Below are positions 6,964 through 8,054 of a stretch of 8,054 bases of DNA, in pieces. The stretch lies in contig JAICXZ010000107.1 of assembly GCA_025934475.1 (NCBI GenBank), forward strand, positions 1 to 8,054. Direction: 5' to 3'. The position numbers and the translations under genes were made by a program. This stretch comes from Mucilaginibacter sp. Its GTDB lineage: Bacteria; Bacteroidota; Bacteroidia; Sphingobacteriales; Sphingobacteriaceae. Each line of letters starts with the position of its first letter. Position 1 is the first letter of the stretch. The notes beneath the pieces are model-generated. The model ran no database searches. It worked only from the letters and a program-made list of their open reading frames with translations, and was not told the origin of the DNA.

Positions 6964-7066
6964 GGTGGTTGTAAAGGTTATAAGGGCTAAAGTTGTTAAA
7001 AAGGTTATACTTTCTTATGCCGCAGTTGCCCAACCATTTCAACCTCTATAACCTTTTATAACTTCT
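6964..7066. repeat. Cluster of three imperfect copies of a ~20-bp repeat built on AAAGGTTATA
   Basis: AAAGGTTATA occurs at 6973-6982 and 7000-7009 in direct orientation, 27 bp apart, and inverted at 7047-7056. Similarity extends leftwards in each copy (GTTGT or AGTT before the core). The second and third copies form a perfect 11-bp inverted repeat, AAAAGGTTATA (6999-7009) and TATAACCTTTT (7047-7057), with a 37-nt loop. On the minus strand this could be a weak terminator for the NRAMP-like gene, which ends at 7073. AACC also recurs every 9 bp at 7032, 7041 and 7050. Confidence 0.45.
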
Positions 7067-7072
7067 CGACAC

Positions 7073-8054
7073 CTAACTTTTACCAATCGTAAAAAACATA
7101 GCCACTGCAGCAGCACCCATGCTGATGAACGTGATCCAGAGCAAGGTTCTGGACAATGTGCGGGTCCGGAACTCGCCCATGATCTTTTGGTTGGCGGATA
7201 TCCTGATGATAAGAAACAAAAGCGGAACGGCCGCAACACCGTTAAGCACCGCCGAATAAACTAATGCTTTGACGGGGTCGATACCCACAAAATTGATCAG
7301 CGATCCGATAATCGTTGCTGCAATAATGACCGCATAAAATCCGCGGGCGTGCCCGGGTTTAAGATTCAGACTGGCTTTCCAGTTAGCAGCCTCCGATACC
7401 GCATAGGCTGCGGAACCCGACAATACCGGCACAGCCAGCAAGCCAAGGCCAATGATCCCTATTGAAAAAATAAGCTTGGCCCAGAAACCGGCGTGCGGAA
7501 ACGAATGCACAAGAGGTTCCAGCGCTTTAGCTGCATCTGAGGCGGTCTTAATATCGGTAACTCCGCTTTGATGAAGTACAGTTGCACCCACCAGCAAAAT
7601 GCACCAGGTGGTAAATTCTGAAATGATCATCCCTGTATTATTATCAAAACGCATGGCGCGTATGTTCGTCCAGTGTATTATTGGTTTTCCGCGGCGCATG
7701 GCTCCTTTTTCCTTCACCTCCTCCACTTCCTGCGATGCCTCCCAAAAGAACATGTAAGGCGAAATAGTAGTGCCGAGCACACCTGTGATGATAAACAAGA
7801 AGGCAAAGCTAAACTCGATATGCGGCACAAAGCTGGCTTTGAGAATCGTTAACCAAGGTTGCTTCACGATAAATGCAGTGATTGGATAGGCGAGAAGTGC
7901 AAGAGCCAGCCATTTTAGAATTCCGGCATAAGTCCTATAATTTGTGTAGATCTCCAGCACCAATATCATGGCAGCAAAAAAAACGATCAGCACGTAAAAG
8001 TTGACGGGTACCAGAAGCTGCGCGGCTGGTTCCTTGCGCTGTCGCCCGGCGCGC
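7073..8054 (-). CDS. NRAMP-fold divalent metal-ion transporter, C-terminal part (gene starts beyond the right edge)
   Basis: This is the C-terminal 326 residues of an inner-membrane metal-ion transporter of the NRAMP family. The reading frame is open from the right edge (8053) to the TAG at 7073-7075, so the GTG at 7993 inside a membrane helix is not the true start. About eight membrane segments are visible, including VNFYVLIVFFAAMILVLEIY, ILKWLALALLAYPITAFIV, the TM6-like FIITGVLGTTISPYMFFWEA, FSIGIIGLGLLAVPVLSG and a last helix near FISMGAAAVAMFFTI. In classical members TM6 carries an MPH motif whose Met ligates the metal; here the aligned positions read SPY, so Mn/Fe selectivity should not be assumed. 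A hydrophilic loop rich in charged residues (EVEEVKEKGAMRRGK) follows TM6. The metal-binding DPGN motif of TM1 lies outside the window. It has no visible link to the trehalase locus. Confidence 0.9.
   Translation of the reverse strand, partial: RAGRQRKEPAAQLLVPVNFYVLIVFFAAMILVLEIYTNYRTYAGILKWLALALLAYPITAFIVKQPWLTILKASFVPHIEFSFAFLFIITGVLGTTISPYMFFWEASQEVEEVKEKGAMRRGKPIIHWTNIRAMRFDNNTGMIISEFTTWCILLVGATVLHQSGVTDIKTASDAAKALEPLVHSFPHAGFWAKLIFSIGIIGLGLLAVPVLSGSAAYAVSEAANWKASLNLKPGHARGFYAVIIAATIIGSLINFVGIDPVKALVYSAVLNGVAAVPLLFLIIRISANQKIMGEFRTRTLSRTLLWITFISMGAAAVAMFFTIGKS

Noticed and set aside
7039..7239. 66-aa minus-strand ORF overlapping the end of the NRAMP-like gene
   Set aside because: It is a shifted frame of the transporter's last helices, rich in Ser, Cys and Arg, with no independent support.
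7991..7993. GTG as the start of the NRAMP-like gene
   Set aside because: The frame is open to the window edge with NRAMP-like residues (LLVPVNFY) before it, and NRAMP proteins need the earlier helices; the gene is simply cut.
1..8054. CRISPR array, tRNA, rRNA, insertion sequence or integrase
   Set aside because: No regularly spaced repeats, no cloverleaf or rRNA-like stretches, and no transposase or recombinase motifs were seen on either strand.

Overview
The window reads as a chromosomal segment of a Bacteroidota species, most likely a Sphingobacteriaceae relative such as Mucilaginibacter or Pedobacter. The reasons are a SusC/RagA-type TonB-dependent receptor, a SusR-like (DUF6377-type) membrane-bound regulator, AT-rich intergenic DNA and the absence of clear Shine-Dalgarno sequences before the genes. 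The genus is inference. All five supported protein genes lie on the minus strand, so transcription runs from the right edge to the left edge.

Layout in transcription order. (1) 8054-7073: C-terminal part of an NRAMP-fold metal-ion transporter, cut by the window edge, whose TM6 motif departs from the classical MPH motif. (2) 7072-6878: a short spacer with an inverted/direct repeat cluster and a perfect 17-bp dyad. (3) 6877-6533: a 114-aa protein I do not recognise, followed by two tandem perfect hairpins. (4) 6532-6112: a mostly featureless 421-bp spacer with a third hairpin. (5) 6111-4543: secreted GH37 trehalase with both family signatures and both catalytic acids. (6) 4424-2790: membrane-spanning SusR-like regulator with a periplasmic TPR-like region and a cytoplasmic HTH. 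(7) 2789-2206: a long AT-rich leader. (8) 2205-1: N-terminal 735 residues of a SusC-family receptor, running off the left edge, where a susD gene would be expected.

Genes 5, 6 and 8 make a coherent story: an outer-membrane glycan importer, a transmembrane sensor that would switch it on, and a periplasmic enzyme that splits trehalose into two glucoses. The simplest reading is a small polysaccharide-utilisation-like locus for trehalose or a trehalose-containing alpha-glucoside. The NRAMP-like gene and the 114-aa gene look unrelated to it. I see no rRNA, tRNA, CRISPR array, transposase or prophage gene, and no radically new system; the most unusual items are the altered NRAMP motif, the unplaced 114-aa protein and several well-formed dyads in the spacers.
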